Assembly (NCBI GenBank): GCA_900696595.1 | Contig: CAADGT010000084.1 | Span: forward strand, 1-64,000 | From: an uncultured Chloroflexota bacterium | Lineage (GTDB): Bacteria; Chloroflexota; Anaerolineae; Anaerolineales; Villigracilaceae | DNA: 64,000 bases | Direction of reading: 5' to 3' | In this document: positions 15,708-25,497 of the stretch, piece by piece | Numbering within the stretch: position 1 is the first letter of the stretch | Layout of the letters: the number at the start of each line of letters is the position of its first letter | The notes under the pieces: generated by a model | Database searches by the model: none | Told to the model about the DNA's origin: nothing | The model's input: the letters and a program-made list of their open reading frames with translations, nothing else | Translations under genes and position numbers: made by a program

Positions 15708-16889
15708 CTACGGCGGCGGCAAAAAATCCCATGGATTAACTTTAACCCCAGCCATGATCTCGAAATGCAGGTGAGATCCGGATGAACGCCCCGATGAACC
15801 GATCGCGCCGATCACCTCGCCCTGTCCCACGCTCTGCCCGCATCCCACATTGATCGCGCTTAGATGGGCGTACAACGATTGAAAGCCGTTGCCGTGGTCT
15901 ATCATCACCATATTGCCATAGCCGTAATCGTTCCATCCCGAATACACGATCACGCCCGCATCCGAGGCGTAGACGGCTTCGCCGGTCTCCCCGGAAAAGT
16001 CCAACCCGTTGTGATTCGTCTGCGGCGAAAAATCAAAGCCCGAAAGGTAATGCTTGTTCGCCGGGTAGATGAAATAACCGTAGCCCACCGCGCCGCCGCT
16101 GATCGGGTCGCAGGCGCCCTCTCCAAGCACGCGCGCCGAGGCGGGGTTTTCGCGCGTCACGCCCAACGGCGCGGACCAACTCACAAAGTCGCGCTTCCCG
16201 CCGGGGATGATCAACCACGTTCCAGGCTTGATGTTCGCGTTCTCGTAATCGCCGACCGCGTTCGGATCGAGATGATTGGCCGGATAATCAATCACGTCCG
16301 CCGCGCTCACCCCGTAAAAACGCGCCCACTCGCCAAACGGGATTCCGCCCAGCCATTCCCAATACACGCCGTCCACCGGCATGATGTTCAACTCCTGCCC
16401 CGGACGAAGCGAATGAGGATCGTCCAGCAGGGTGTTGTAATTTCCCCACAGAATCGTCTCCGGCTTCAAACCGAACTTTTCCGCAATGCCGAAGACCGTA
16501 TCGCCGTCCTGCACGATATACTGAGTCAACTCCTTGCGCGGGCGGCTGGGGATGTTGGTATGCAATTGCGCCGAACGATTGACTCCATCGGTGACGGGCA
16601 GATTCGGCTCTGTGAGCGGATTGACGCCCGCCGCCTCGACCGTGACCGGGGGCTGGTCTGCCCCATTTGGCGTTTCCTGCGCCTGACGGTAGAACGATCG
16701 CGCGAGAATTACGACCAACGCGACGGTAAGGATGGAAAAAAGATTCGCGCCAAACTTAAGCAACGGCTCGCCCAGCCCGATGTCGAGCAAACCCGTCATC
16801 CAACGGAAAAGAAGCGGGCGCTTCCCCGGCGCGGTTGCGGAACTTTCCGAATCCGTTTGCGGCGCGTTGCCGTTAAAGTCGTTTTGCAT
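15708..16889 (-). CDS. Membrane-anchored M23 peptidase with LysM domains
   Basis: About 393 aa from ATG 16889; an ATG at 16898 is possible but overlaps a -10 box. One membrane helix (NLFSILTVALVVILA) follows a short cytoplasmic part. LysM (YIVQDGDTVFGIAEKFG) comes next, with a second LysM-like region (GIPFGEWARFYGVSAADV). The C-terminal lysostaphin-type M23 domain has NHNGLDF and HLHFE zinc motifs. It should cut peptidoglycan peptides at the cell surface, or act in hydrolase regulation. Confidence 0.9.
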   Translation of the reverse strand: MQNDFNGNAPQTDSESSATAPGKRPLLFRWMTGLLDIGLGEPLLKFGANLFSILTVALVVILARSFYRQAQETPNGADQPPVTVEAAGVNPLTEPNLPVTDGVNRSAQLHTNIPSRPRKELTQYIVQDGDTVFGIAEKFGLKPETILWGNYNTLLDDPHSLRPGQELNIMPVDGVYWEWLGGIPFGEWARFYGVSAADVIDYPANHLDPNAVGDYENANIKPGTWLIIPGGKRDFVSWSAPLGVTRENPASARVLGEGACDPISGGAVGYGYFIYPANKHYLSGFDFSPQTNHNGLDFSGETGEAVYASDAGVIVYSGWNDYGYGNMVMIDHGNGFQSLYAHLSAINVGCGQSVGQGEVIGAIGSSGRSSGSHLHFEIMAGVKVNPWDFLPPP

Positions 16890-16896
16890 ACCGGTC

Positions 16897-16902
16897 ATGA
16901 TA
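16897..16902 (-). promoter_or_regulatory. Extended -10 element (TGTTATCAT) of the M23 gene
   Basis: On the minus strand TG-T-TATCAT ends 7 nt before ATG 16889, predicting a leaderless mRNA. This favours that start over the ATG at 16898. Confidence 0.4.
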
Positions 16903-16944
16903 ACACGGCGAAAAAATCGCGGTCAAGCCAAGATGAGACGGCGT

Positions 16945-18201
16945 TCATTTTTTGCCGTTCTTGTTAAAGAAAACCAGCCATACGACGGCAAACCCCATCA
17001 GGCAGGCGATCCCCCCGGCAAAGATCGCTTTTTGCACGCCCCAACCCTGCGCCGCCCAACCGATCAGAATGCTTCCGAACGGAGCCACGCCCTGCAACCC
17101 CCAAAAATAAACGCTGAACACGCGCCCGCGCAATTCGTCCGGCACGCGCATCTGGATCATCGTATTCATGCTGATAAGTTGCGTCACCGTCCCCCAACCG
17201 GCAAAGATCAATAGAAAGAAAGCCAGCGGCGCATTTGCGACGACCCCCAACCCGATGATCGGCAGGACGAAGAAGACCTGCCCCCAAAGCAGGGTGGAAC
17301 TTTTATTCGCCGCGGCGAAATACGCCATCATCAACGCCGCCGCCACCGCGCCGATGCCCTGCGCCGCGTAAAGGTTGCTCGTGCGCGCCGCGATCGCCGC
17401 CTCCGAGGTCAATGCAGGCTGGAGGATGTCGCGCGCGACCGCTGGGATCTGTTGAATGAGCGGGATGCCGAAGAAACCCAACAGGGCGGACATTAAAATG
17501 GCGGACATCACCACAGCGTTGGAGCGAATGTAACGCAGTCCCTCCCTGAACTCGCTCCCCATATCGCGCGACGATTCAGCCTCTTTCTCCGCCTTGTATC
17601 GGGCGCGCGCCATGAATAAACCCGCCATCACGAAGATATAACTGATTCCGTTTGCAAGGAAGACCGCGCCTTCATTGGACGTCGCCGCGATCAGCCACGC
17701 CGCGCATAACGGCCCGATGACGCGCCCGAGATTGAACGCCGTGGTTTGAAGCGCGATCGCGCTTGGCAGGGCTTCCTTCCCGGCGAGCTCGATCAGCATC
17801 GCCTGGCGCGCCGTCACTTCGATTGCGATGGCGCTTCCGTATATGAAAGCCAGAACAAGGATTTGCCAGATCTGAATCCGCCCGGTGAAGGCGAGGAACG
17901 CCAGCCCGAACGCCTGCGCCGACATGACCGCCTGGAGCAGGATGACCGCCTTGCGTTTGTCCATGCGCTCGACCAGCACGCCGGCGGGGAGCGCGAACAA
18001 CAGAGTCGGCAGAGTCTGGGCGAAACCGATCAACCCCAAATCCAGCGGACGGCCTGAGATGCGATAGGCGAGATACGGCAGGGCGGTGGATTGCATCCAC
18101 GAACCGACGACGGAGAGGAACTGTCCGGCGAGGAAGAGGACGAAATCGCGCGAACCGAGCGCGGGGAAGCGGCCGATGAGCGCGCGCTTGAACGGCGTCA
18201 T
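16945..18201 (-). CDS. MFS transporter (EntS/MFS_3-like)
   Basis: 418 aa with 12 predicted helices. It opens FPALGSRDFVLFLAGQFLSVVGSWMQ, typical of the MFS_3 group that includes the enterobactin exporter EntS. VERMDKRKAVIL is the loop 2-3 signature. The ATG at 18201 overlaps the SRAP stop (ATGA), which is preferred to a start eight codons further upstream. The substrate cannot be inferred; no siderophore genes are nearby. Confidence 0.85.
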   Translation of the reverse strand: MTPFKRALIGRFPALGSRDFVLFLAGQFLSVVGSWMQSTALPYLAYRISGRPLDLGLIGFAQTLPTLLFALPAGVLVERMDKRKAVILLQAVMSAQAFGLAFLAFTGRIQIWQILVLAFIYGSAIAIEVTARQAMLIELAGKEALPSAIALQTTAFNLGRVIGPLCAAWLIAATSNEGAVFLANGISYIFVMAGLFMARARYKAEKEAESSRDMGSEFREGLRYIRSNAVVMSAILMSALLGFFGIPLIQQIPAVARDILQPALTSEAAIAARTSNLYAAQGIGAVAAALMMAYFAAANKSSTLLWGQVFFVLPIIGLGVVANAPLAFFLLIFAGWGTVTQLISMNTMIQMRVPDELRGRVFSVYFWGLQGVAPFGSILIGWAAQGWGVQKAIFAGGIACLMGFAVVWLVFFNKNGKK

Positions 18202-18875
18202 TGTTGCGATGCGGGCGCGATACATTCCGGGCGGTCGTTGCCGGGTTTATTGACCATCGTCGAGACGGGGAACGCAGACATGGCATCGGCGGGGTAGGGC
18301 TTGATTAAGTGGATCAACTTATCCGGAGTCTGAGGCGCAGGCTCCAGCCACAGATCGTAATCCCCCGGATTCAAAATCACCGGCATCCGGGTATGAAGCG
18401 CAGACATCAACTCGTTCGGCTCGGTGGTGATGATCGTGCAGGTTCGTAAACTTCCGCCGTCGGGCGAGTTCCATTCGTCCCACAACCCGGCGAAGGCGAA
18501 GGGCTTGCGGTCTTTCATGTGGATGAAATAAGGCGTTTTCGTTTTCGCCCCGGCTGCGGCTTTCCATTCATAAAAACCATTTGCGGGAATGAGACAGCGT
18601 TTATGTTTGAACCCGCCGCGAAAGGACGGTTTCTCCGCGAGGGTTTCGCCGCGCGCGTTGATGAGCTTGTTTCCGATTGACGGGTCCTTTGCCCACGATG
18701 GGATCAAACCCCAGATGAAGAAGTCCGCCTTGTTCTTCGCGTCGTTGGGGATGGCGAGGACCGGCTGCGTGGGCGCGATGTTGTAGCGCGGCGCAAACTG
18801 CTTTGGGAACGTGTAATTGCTGAAAGCGTCCGCCAATTCGGCGGGGTCAACAGTGAGTGTGAATCTTCCGCACAT
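18198..18875 (-). CDS. SRAP-domain DNA-protein crosslink protein (YedK/HMCES family)
   Basis: 225 aa. It starts MCGRFTLT; Cys2 becomes the N-terminal catalytic residue that crosslinks to abasic sites in single-stranded DNA. Other motifs: APRYNIAPTQPVLAI, INARGETLAEKPSFR, CLIPANGFYEWK (active-site Glu) and the late His region ALHTRMPVIL. RBS AAGGAGAACC precedes the ATG. It is coupled to the MFS gene by an ATGA overlap. Confidence 0.93.
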   Translation of the reverse strand: MCGRFTLTVDPAELADAFSNYTFPKQFAPRYNIAPTQPVLAIPNDAKNKADFFIWGLIPSWAKDPSIGNKLINARGETLAEKPSFRGGFKHKRCLIPANGFYEWKAAAGAKTKTPYFIHMKDRKPFAFAGLWDEWNSPDGGSLRTCTIITTEPNELMSALHTRMPVILNPGDYDLWLEPAPQTPDKLIHLIKPYPADAMSAFPVSTMVNKPGNDRPECIAPASQQ

Positions 18876-18888
18876 GGTTCTCCTTCTT

Positions 18889-18914
18889 GTAAGGCAAGTT
18901 TAAACTTGCCTTAC
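18889..18914. terminator. Perfect 26-bp palindrome, likely terminator
   Basis: GTAAGGCAAGTTT / AAACTTGCCTTAC is a perfect palindrome spanning the TAA stop of the upstream PAS kinase gene and lying just before SRAP. It has no long T-tract, so termination is plausible but not certain. Confidence 0.5.
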
Positions 18915-20956
18915 GCAACCGGCAGAGTGAAATAAAAGGTCGTTCCAGCCCCGGGCTGGGATTCAAGCCATATCCTGCCGCCATGCACTTCGACGATGCG
19001 TTTGACGAGCGGGAGACCGATGCCCGTGCCTTCGCTGTTCGCGTCCAGTTTGTTGAACAGACCGAAGATGCGTTCCTGGAATTGCGGCTCGATGCCGATG
19101 CCGTTATCCTTGACGAAGAAGACGGGGGCGCCGTCTGCTCCTGCGAACGAACCGATCTGAATGTGGGGATCGGATTGGTTGCCCATAAACTTGACCGCGT
19201 TCTCGATCAGGTTTTGCAGGACCTCCAGCAGGCGCACGCGGTCGCCGACCACGTTGTACCCCTGATCGTCGAATTCGACGCGGACGCCGCGCGCGGTGAT
19301 CGCCCCGTCCAGCAGGGCGAGCGTGTCGCGCACGAGCGTCTTGAATTCGGTCTCGACCGATTCGTTGCGGATGCGTCCGATGCGGGAGAGTTCGAGCAGG
19401 TCGTTGAGCAGGATCTGCATTTTTTTCACCGCCTGAGCGATGCGGTTCAAATCGCGGGTGAAGTTTTCGATATTGCCGGCTTTTGCATCCCGCTCGATGT
19501 AACCCAAAAATCCGTTGATCGTCACCAGCGGAGATTTGAGGTCGTGCGAGACGGTATAGGTGAAACTTTCCAGTTCGGCGTTCTTGGCCCCGAGTTCGGC
19601 GATGAAGAGTTCCCGTTCCAACTCAGCCGCTTTTCGTTCGCCGATGTCGCGGGCGATGCCCGTGGTGCCGACCACCTTGCCATGCTCGTCCCGGATCGGC
19701 GTCTTGGTCGTCTCGATCCAGTAAACGCGCCCGGCGCTGTCCCTCTGTTTTTCTTCGATGGTCTTGCGCTTTCCGCTTTGAATGACCTCCAGGTCGTCTT
19801 TGCGGTAGAACTCGGCGAAGGACTTTTCCCAAATTTCGATATCGGTCTTGCCTATTACGTCTTCCATGTTGCGCCCGCAGGCGCGCAGGAACTGCTCGTT
19901 GACCGCAATGTACCGGCTGTCGAGGTCCTTCAACCAGGCCATGTCGGGGATGTTGTTCAGGATGGCGGATTGCTGAAGCAGGGTCTCTTGAACCTTTTTC
20001 TCCGCTTCCTTTTGTTCGGTGACGTCCTGCACCGCGCCCACGATTCCCACAAGGCGATTCTCTTTTTCATCCCAGATGGGATGGGCGAACACGCGCTCCC
20101 AGCGAATTTCGCCGCTTTTCGTGAACGTGCGGATCTCCGACGCGACGACGTCCTGGTTGTTCAATAATTTTTCCATGTCTGCGGCGTCTTTTTCCAAATC
20201 GTCCGGGTGAATGTGCCCGTACCATCCCCCGGCGGCGAGGTACTCCTCCGGCGTGTAGCCGGTCATTTTTTCCACCGCTCCCCCCAGCCAGATGGTCTCC
20301 CCCATCCCGCTCTCGCCGATTACGCTTTCGAAGGCGTAATCTGATATTACGCTGGATATCAACTTGTATCTTTCCTTGCTACGCCGCGCCCGCTCCAGCG
20401 CCTGCCCAACAGTCTGCGCCGCCAGCCATTGCAAGACCGCGCCCATCGGAAAGACCACAAGACTCACCACCCAACTCATGATCGCGGGACGCTCCACATT
20501 CGTTTCGATCAACCCCAAGAATTCGGCGCGAACCATCCCAAAACCGGCGGCGAGCGAAAGCAGGGTGACGCCCAGCGCCGCGCGCCCGCCCAGCAGAACC
20601 CCGGCGATCACGATCACCAGCGGATGCCCCAAAAGGTACGACTCGCCCTGAACGCCCACGCCCGTCCATGCCGAGACGGTGAAGAACAACCAGATGAAGG
20701 CGACCTGCAGGGCGGAGGCGATGCGGACATGCCCGCGCTTCAGCAGAAACAGCAAAAACAGGTTGATCGCCTCCACCGAAACGGTTTGCGGCAGGGCGCG
20801 CTCCAACAGCGACGGCATGGAAAACAACGCAAAGGCTGCATAAGGAATTGGGATGGCGATCATGCCCCACAGGATGACGTTGAGCAAATACGCCTGATGC
20901 GTTTTCTGCTCGTCTTCGAACACGGGCGGCTTGAATAAGTCGGATATTTTCTTCAT
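18911..20956 (-). CDS. Membrane PAS-domain sensor histidine kinase
   Basis: 681 aa from ATG 20956 (MKKISDLFK). Longer frames from 21043 or 20986 would run into selB. About six membrane helices (residues 20-190) are followed by a PAS domain (about 205-320, GYTPEEYLAAGGWYGHIHPDD), a second PAS (about 330-455, PDMAWLKDLDSRYIAVNEQF), HisKA with SYTVSHDLKSP-like sequence (YTVSHDLKSPLVTING), and HATPase motifs LIENAVKF, DNGIGIEP and GTGIGLPLV. Phytochrome-type kinases share this HisKA. No regulator is adjacent. Confidence 0.86.
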   Translation of the reverse strand: MKKISDLFKPPVFEDEQKTHQAYLLNVILWGMIAIPIPYAAFALFSMPSLLERALPQTVSVEAINLFLLFLLKRGHVRIASALQVAFIWLFFTVSAWTGVGVQGESYLLGHPLVIVIAGVLLGGRAALGVTLLSLAAGFGMVRAEFLGLIETNVERPAIMSWVVSLVVFPMGAVLQWLAAQTVGQALERARRSKERYKLISSVISDYAFESVIGESGMGETIWLGGAVEKMTGYTPEEYLAAGGWYGHIHPDDLEKDAADMEKLLNNQDVVASEIRTFTKSGEIRWERVFAHPIWDEKENRLVGIVGAVQDVTEQKEAEKKVQETLLQQSAILNNIPDMAWLKDLDSRYIAVNEQFLRACGRNMEDVIGKTDIEIWEKSFAEFYRKDDLEVIQSGKRKTIEEKQRDSAGRVYWIETTKTPIRDEHGKVVGTTGIARDIGERKAAELERELFIAELGAKNAELESFTYTVSHDLKSPLVTINGFLGYIERDAKAGNIENFTRDLNRIAQAVKKMQILLNDLLELSRIGRIRNESVETEFKTLVRDTLALLDGAITARGVRVEFDDQGYNVVGDRVRLLEVLQNLIENAVKFMGNQSDPHIQIGSFAGADGAPVFFVKDNGIGIEPQFQERIFGLFNKLDANSEGTGIGLPLVKRIVEVHGGRIWLESQPGAGTTFYFTLPVA

Positions 20957-20963
20957 CTTCCGG

Positions 20964-22835
20964 TCACTTTCGCAGTTTTCTTGCATCGCCATCGCGTATT
21001 GTCTCCCCATCCGCGTCCAAATGTTCGAGCAGGGCTTGCGCATACTTTCTCGTCGTATCGAACATGTCCCTGGTTTCAGCCAGCGTGATCGTCCCCCGCT
21101 CGCCGATCGCGGACAGGACGCGCCGCCTCATTTCGTCGTAATCCGTCTTGCGGAACACAACCTCCTGTGAAACCTGAACCAACTCGCCCAATTCGATCAG
21201 CGCGTTATAGATTTCTTCGCCCGCCTGCGCCAGACATTCCTTGACGCTGGGCGGCGAAAAGGGATTCGACTCGACCCCGCGCCTCAACGCCCGGACTTTG
21301 GCTTGATTCTCCCCATCGAACCGAATCTCATGCCCCGGGCTGGATACCGCTCCGCGTTCGTCCAGCAGCGAGCGACGAGCGGCGAGGAACGCGATGGCGG
21401 CGTTAAAAATTTTAGGCGCGAGGTTTAGCCTGCTTTTCAACTCCTCTCGCGGAACTCCGCGCCGTAACGGAAATTGTCGGAGGTAAGCGTCCACCGTTTC
21501 CAGCATGTTCGATTCGAGCGCCTTCCAGACCGGTAGAGCCGCCGCCAGCGTTTCATTCAGCGCGACCAGCCTGCCCGATTCCAACAACTCGCGCAAAGCG
21601 GAATCGGCGGATTCGGATTCCAGCCTTGATTTGGCGATCATCTCGTTAATGGGCGCAACCTGCAGGGCAAGCGCGGCTTCAAAAAGCACATCGGCGGGAG
21701 AGCCCTGCGCCAGCGCTTCCAACGATTTGACGACGTTTTTGTCGAAGCGTTTATGCCTGCCTTTCGGCTGGTGATCCGCCACCGCGCCGCCGCCCAGCGT
21801 TTCGCCGGGCGAGGGTCTTCGCAAAACGTAACGATCTCCGCGCAGGGCGACGACGGGGTCGCGCAGTTCCAGTTGAATCCAACCTTCCTCCCCGGCTTGA
21901 ATCTCTTCCGCGCCGAGCAGACGCAGGGTTGCAATCGTCTCGCTTGCGCCGACGAAGAACTTGACCTCGTCGTTGTGAGCGATGGACTTGCGAATATCCT
22001 TGAGCGCTTTGAACCTGGCATCCAACCGGCGCGTGGCTTGATACTGACCCGGATGGACAAGCACATTTCCGCGGCGGATTTGTTCGGTGTTCACTCCCGA
22101 AATATTGACCGCAGTCCGTGAGCCTGAAACGGCAGTCTCTTCTTTCTGTTTGTGGGACTGCAAACCGCGGATGCGCCCCTTTGCGCCGCCCGGCAAAATC
22201 TCCACTTCGTCGCCGACGGAGAGACGGCCGTCCTGCAACGTGCCGGTCACGACGGCGCCGAATCCGCTCATGCTGAAGACGCGGTCAATCGGCAGGCGCG
22301 GACGGTTGAGGTCGGCGCGGGAAGGTTTATTTTTCAATAGAGATTGGAGATTGGAGATTAGTTCATCGAGCCCGGTTTTCGTCTTCGCAGAAACCGGAAT
22401 GATCGGCGCGTCTTTGAGAACGGTCTCGCTCACAGCGGAGCGAATCTCCGAGGAAACAAGATCAAGCCACCCTGAGTCAGAAGCGAGGTCCGCCTTCGTC
22501 AGCGCGATCAGCCCGCTGTGAATCTGCAACAGGTCGAGGATCGCAAGATGTTCCTTCGTTTGGGGCATCACGCCTTCGTCGGCGGCGATGACCAATAATG
22601 CCGCGTCAATGCCGCCGACGCCGGCGAGCATGTTTTCGATGAAGTCGCGGTGACCCGGCACATCCACAATGCCGACCTCTTCACCGTCCGGCAGGGTCAA
22701 CCAGCCGAATCCTAGTTCGATGGTCATCTCGCGGGCTTTCTCTTCCTTGAGACGATCCGGGTGCGCGCCTGTGAGCGCTTCGATCAATGTGGATTTTCCG
22801 TGATCCACATGACCGGCTGTGCCGATGACTCTCAT
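20964..22835 (-). CDS. selB: Selenocysteine-specific elongation factor SelB
   Basis: 623 aa. The GTPase motifs GHVDHGKST, DVPGHRDF and LTKAD are at the N-terminus. The EF-Tu-like domains 2-3 follow (SMSGFGAVVTGTLQDG, GNVLVHPGQY), and a C-terminal set of winged helices (about 400-623) reads the SECIS element. It delivers Sec-tRNA to UGA codons. The selA, selC and selD genes are not in the window. A heptamer array (22340-22360) lies in frame in the linker after the G domain. It ends 7 bp before the kinase start. Confidence 0.93.
   Translation of the reverse strand: MRVIGTAGHVDHGKSTLIEALTGAHPDRLKEEKAREMTIELGFGWLTLPDGEEVGIVDVPGHRDFIENMLAGVGGIDAALLVIAADEGVMPQTKEHLAILDLLQIHSGLIALTKADLASDSGWLDLVSSEIRSAVSETVLKDAPIIPVSAKTKTGLDELISNLQSLLKNKPSRADLNRPRLPIDRVFSMSGFGAVVTGTLQDGRLSVGDEVEILPGGAKGRIRGLQSHKQKEETAVSGSRTAVNISGVNTEQIRRGNVLVHPGQYQATRRLDARFKALKDIRKSIAHNDEVKFFVGASETIATLRLLGAEEIQAGEEGWIQLELRDPVVALRGDRYVLRRPSPGETLGGGAVADHQPKGRHKRFDKNVVKSLEALAQGSPADVLFEAALALQVAPINEMIAKSRLESESADSALRELLESGRLVALNETLAAALPVWKALESNMLETVDAYLRQFPLRRGVPREELKSRLNLAPKIFNAAIAFLAARRSLLDERGAVSSPGHEIRFDGENQAKVRALRRGVESNPFSPPSVKECLAQAGEEIYNALIELGELVQVSQEVVFRKTDYDEMRRRVLSAIGERGTITLAETRDMFDTTRKYAQALLEHLDADGETIRDGDARKLRK
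22340..22360. repeat. GAGATTG x3 heptamer array inside selB
   Basis: Three consecutive 7-bp units (the last ends in A) sit within selB without breaking the frame. They encode ISNLQSLL in a G-domain loop. Confidence 0.75.
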
Positions 22836-23031
22836 GCCTGTAATTTAACCACACTTTAACCGCGCTCCCGCGACATAAAAAAGCGCGCGCGCAAAGGTTG
22901 CCTCACGCCGCATTCGCTTCGATAAACTCAACGCGCGCCCTGCCCCGCTTGCGCCGATTATTCTTCGCCGCGCGCGCCTCTCTTTCTTGTGTCTCGTGTA
23001 ACGAAAAGCATTCCCGCGTCATCAAAACGGC

Positions 23032-23613
23032 ATGAACATTTTCCTCATCCTGTTCGCCTTCGCCTTGTGGGGATTGCTCCACTCTGTCCTCGCTTCCCGT
23101 TTCGTCAAGGATAAATTCCGCGGCTTGATCGGCAGGGGCGGGATGCGCCTGTATCGGCTCGGCTACAACCTTTTCTCCGTCGTTTCTTTCGCGCCTCTTT
23201 TATATCTCGCCGCGACCCTTGAAGATCAGCCGCTGTATCGGATCCCTCCGCCGTGGAACTTTCTCTTTTTCGGGTTTCAGAGCCTGTCCGCTCTTTTGCT
23301 CTTCGTCGCCGCCTTTCAAACCGACCTCCTTTCCTTGACCGGACTCCGCTCGTTGTTTCAAGAGGAGAATCCGGATCAACTTGTGCCGCGGGGTTTGTAC
23401 GCCGTCGTACGGCATCCGTTATACCTGTTCAGCCTGACTCTTCTTTGGCTCGATCCGACAATGACCGTCAACTCGCTGGTTTTTTACATCGGCGCGACCG
23501 CCTATTTCATCGTCGGCGCATATTTTGAAGAGCGTAAACTCCTGCGCGATTTCGGCGAGGCGTACGCGGAATACAAGCGGAAAACTCCGTTTCTAATTCC
23601 GATGATGAAATAG
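23032..23613 (+). CDS. NnrU/isoprenylcysteine-methyltransferase-like membrane protein
   Basis: 193 aa with five or six membrane helices. The C-terminal half has [11 protein letters not shown] and [21 protein letters not shown], the cofactor-binding signature shared by ICMT/PEMT methyltransferases and NnrU proteins. The N-terminal LLHSVLAS fits NnrU. The substrate is unknown; a lipid or small amphiphile is likely. It is a single gene upstream of atpA. The 196 bp before it hold no clear promoter or repeat beyond a short GCGCAAAGGTTGCC segment shared with family E. Confidence 0.72.
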   Translation: MNIFLILFAFALWGLLHSVLASRFVKDKFRGLIGRGGMRLYRLGYNLFSVVSFAPLLYLAATLEDQPLYRIPPPWNFLFFGFQSLSALLLFVAAFQTDLLSLTGLRSLFQEENPDQLVPRGLYAVVRHPLYLFSLTLLWLDPTMTVNSLVFYIGATAYFIVGAYFEERKLLRDFGEAYAEYKRKTPFLIPMMK

Positions 23614-23693
23614 ACCCGCTCGAGCCGCTTCCCCGGGAGCAGGCGATGCGTTCTGCCCCGATTCGACGTTCCGCTTCGGGGAAGCCCGGCAAC

Positions 23694-23722
23694 TGGACAA
23701 TCCCCCCCCTTTCAGGTATCAT
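23694..23722 (+). promoter_or_regulatory. Promoter of the atpAGDC operon, TGGACA-17-TATCAT
   Basis: TGGACA at 23694-23699 and TATCAT at 23717-23722 have the ideal 17-bp spacing. The predicted leader to atpA is about 105 nt, unusually long for this window. Confidence 0.6.
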
Positions 23723-23773
23723 TGCCCAACTTGTGACCGAACTCACGAAGTCGCAAGAATTCAAAATCATCTT

Positions 23774-23796
23774 CCCGGATAAGCCCCTTATCCGGG
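23774..23796 (+). promoter_or_regulatory. Stem-loop in the atpA leader
   Basis: CCCGGATAAG / CTTATCCGGG form a perfect 10-bp stem around a 3-nt loop, about 40 nt before atpA. It could be a translational or attenuation element, or an mRNA-stabilising hairpin. The RBS GGAGG at 23823-23827 lies downstream and free. Confidence 0.5.
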
Positions 23797-23834
23797 TTGT
23801 TGTGCGTAAACGTATTTTTGGCGGAGGCTACCGA

Positions 23835-25493
23835 ATGTCAGATTTGATCAAGCAGATCACAAGCGATTTGCAAAAGCAGATAGATGGTTTCAAACCCACG
23901 CTTAACGTCAGCGATATGGGCGTGACGCTGGAGGCGGGCGACGGCATCGCCCGCGTGCAGGGACTTGCGAACATCAAGGCGCAGGAACTTGTGCAGTTCG
24001 CCAACGGCGTGGTCGGCGTCGCGTTCAACCTCGAGAAAGACAACGTCGGCGTGATCGTCATGGGCGATTACGAAGGCATCACCGAAGGCATGTCCGTGCG
24101 GGGATTAGGACGCATCGCCTCCGTCCCGGTGGGGGATGCGATGATCGGAAGAGTGGTCAACGCCCTGGGCGAGCCGATTGACGGCAAAGGGCCCATCGCC
24201 ACGACCGGCTATCGCCCCATCGAACGCATTGCGCCGGGCGTGATCGAACGCCAGGATGTGGATACCCCGGTGCAGACCGGCATCAAATCCATCGACTCGA
24301 TGATCCCCATCGGGCGCGGCCAGCGCGAATTGATCATCGGCGACCGTCAGACCGGCAAGACCGCCATCGCCATTGACGCGATCATCAACCAAAAAGGCAA
24401 GGATGTGATCTGCATCTATGTGGCGGTGGGGCAAAAGAAAGCCGCCATTGCCCGCACGCTCGGCACGCTCGAAAAATACGGCGCGATGGAGCACACCATC
24501 ATCGTGGTCGCTTCGGCGGATGAATCTGCCGCGCTTCAATACATCGCCCCGTACGCCGGGACCGCCATCGGCGAAGAGTTTATGGAAACCGGGCGCGACG
24601 CGCTGATCATTTACGACGACCTTTCCAAACACGCCTGGGCGTACCGTCAGGTCTCGCTCCTGCTCCGCCGCCCGCCCGGACGCGAAGCCTACCCCGGCGA
24701 CGTGTTCTATCTCCACTCGCGCCTGTTGGAACGCTCCGCGCGGCTTGCCAACCAATATGTGGTGGTAAAGAAGGATTACGGCAACGAACTTGCGGAAGTC
24801 GCGGACGGCGTGGACGGCAAATCGTACACCGGTCCGCTTTCCAAGCATGAGGCGGAGGAAGCCGCCAAGGCAAAGGGCGCCGACTTTAAGGCGGTCAAGG
24901 TCAGGGGAACCGGCGGCTCGCTCACTTCGTTGCCGATCATCGAAACGCTTCTCGGCGACGTTTCGGCGTATATCCCCACCAACGTCATTTCCATCACGGA
25001 CGGGCAAATCTACCTCGAAAGCAACCTGTTCAACGCGGGCATCCGTCCGGCGGTGAACGTGGGTATTTCCGTGTCGCGCGTGGGCGGCGACGCCCAAACC
25101 AAAGCCATGAAGCAGGTGGCGGGACGTCTGCGCCTTGATATGGCGGCATACCGCGAGTTGGCAGCCTTCGCGCTCATGGCTTCAGACCTGGATAAATCCA
25201 CCCAACAGCAATTGAGCCGCGGTCAGCGGATGCAGGAAATCCTCAAGCAACCGCAATACCAACCGGTCGAACTCCAGAATCAGGTCATGGTCATCTTTGC
25301 GGGGACGAACGGATACGCCGACAACGTCTCGCTGGATAAGATGGCGCAGTGGCAGGCGGATTTGATCCGTTACATGGAATCGTCCTATCCTGAAATCGGC
25401 AGGGACATCATTGCGAAGAAAACCATCACGGAAGAGAATCGCGCCGCATTGGTTAAGGCTCTCGACGGCTTCCGCGCGGGCTGGGCGGGGTAG
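23835..25493 (+). CDS. atpA: F1F0 ATP synthase subunit alpha
   Basis: 552 aa from ATG 23835, chosen for the GGAGG 7 bp upstream; the frame stays open upstream without support. Walker [22 protein letters not shown], the [21 protein letters not shown] signature and a C-terminal helical bundle are all present. It is somewhat longer than the roughly 505-aa proteobacterial form; the [18 protein letters not shown] region near residue 340 is the likely insert. It forms the catalytic hexamer with AtpD. No delta or F0 genes precede it. Confidence 0.97.
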   Translation: MSDLIKQITSDLQKQIDGFKPTLNVSDMGVTLEAGDGIARVQGLANIKAQELVQFANGVVGVAFNLEKDNVGVIVMGDYEGITEGMSVRGLGRIASVPVGDAMIGRVVNALGEPIDGKGPIATTGYRPIERIAPGVIERQDVDTPVQTGIKSIDSMIPIGRGQRELIIGDRQTGKTAIAIDAIINQKGKDVICIYVAVGQKKAAIARTLGTLEKYGAMEHTIIVVASADESAALQYIAPYAGTAIGEEFMETGRDALIIYDDLSKHAWAYRQVSLLLRRPPGREAYPGDVFYLHSRLLERSARLANQYVVVKKDYGNELAEVADGVDGKSYTGPLSKHEAEEAAKAKGADFKAVKVRGTGGSLTSLPIIETLLGDVSAYIPTNVISITDGQIYLESNLFNAGIRPAVNVGISVSRVGGDAQTKAMKQVAGRLRLDMAAYRELAAFALMASDLDKSTQQQLSRGQRMQEILKQPQYQPVELQNQVMVIFAGTNGYADNVSLDKMAQWQADLIRYMESSYPEIGRDIIAKKTITEENRAALVKALDGFRAGWAG

Positions 25494-25497
25494 TTGG

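Noticed and set aside
18983-20167. 394-codon plus-strand frame over the PAS kinase
   Set aside because: The minus-strand frame has PAS, HisKA and HATPase motifs; the plus-strand frame has none.
22836-23031. Possible selenocysteine tRNA next to selB
   Set aside because: No cloverleaf or UCA anticodon stem could be built in this gap.
23646-23834. N-terminal extension of AtpA of 63 codons
   Set aside because: A GGAGG 7 bp before ATG 23835, the promoter and the leader hairpin all lie within the extension.
24105-25097. 330-codon minus-strand frame over atpA
   Set aside because: It is antisense to a certain atpA and His/Arg/Gly-rich, as expected for a codon-mirrored frame.
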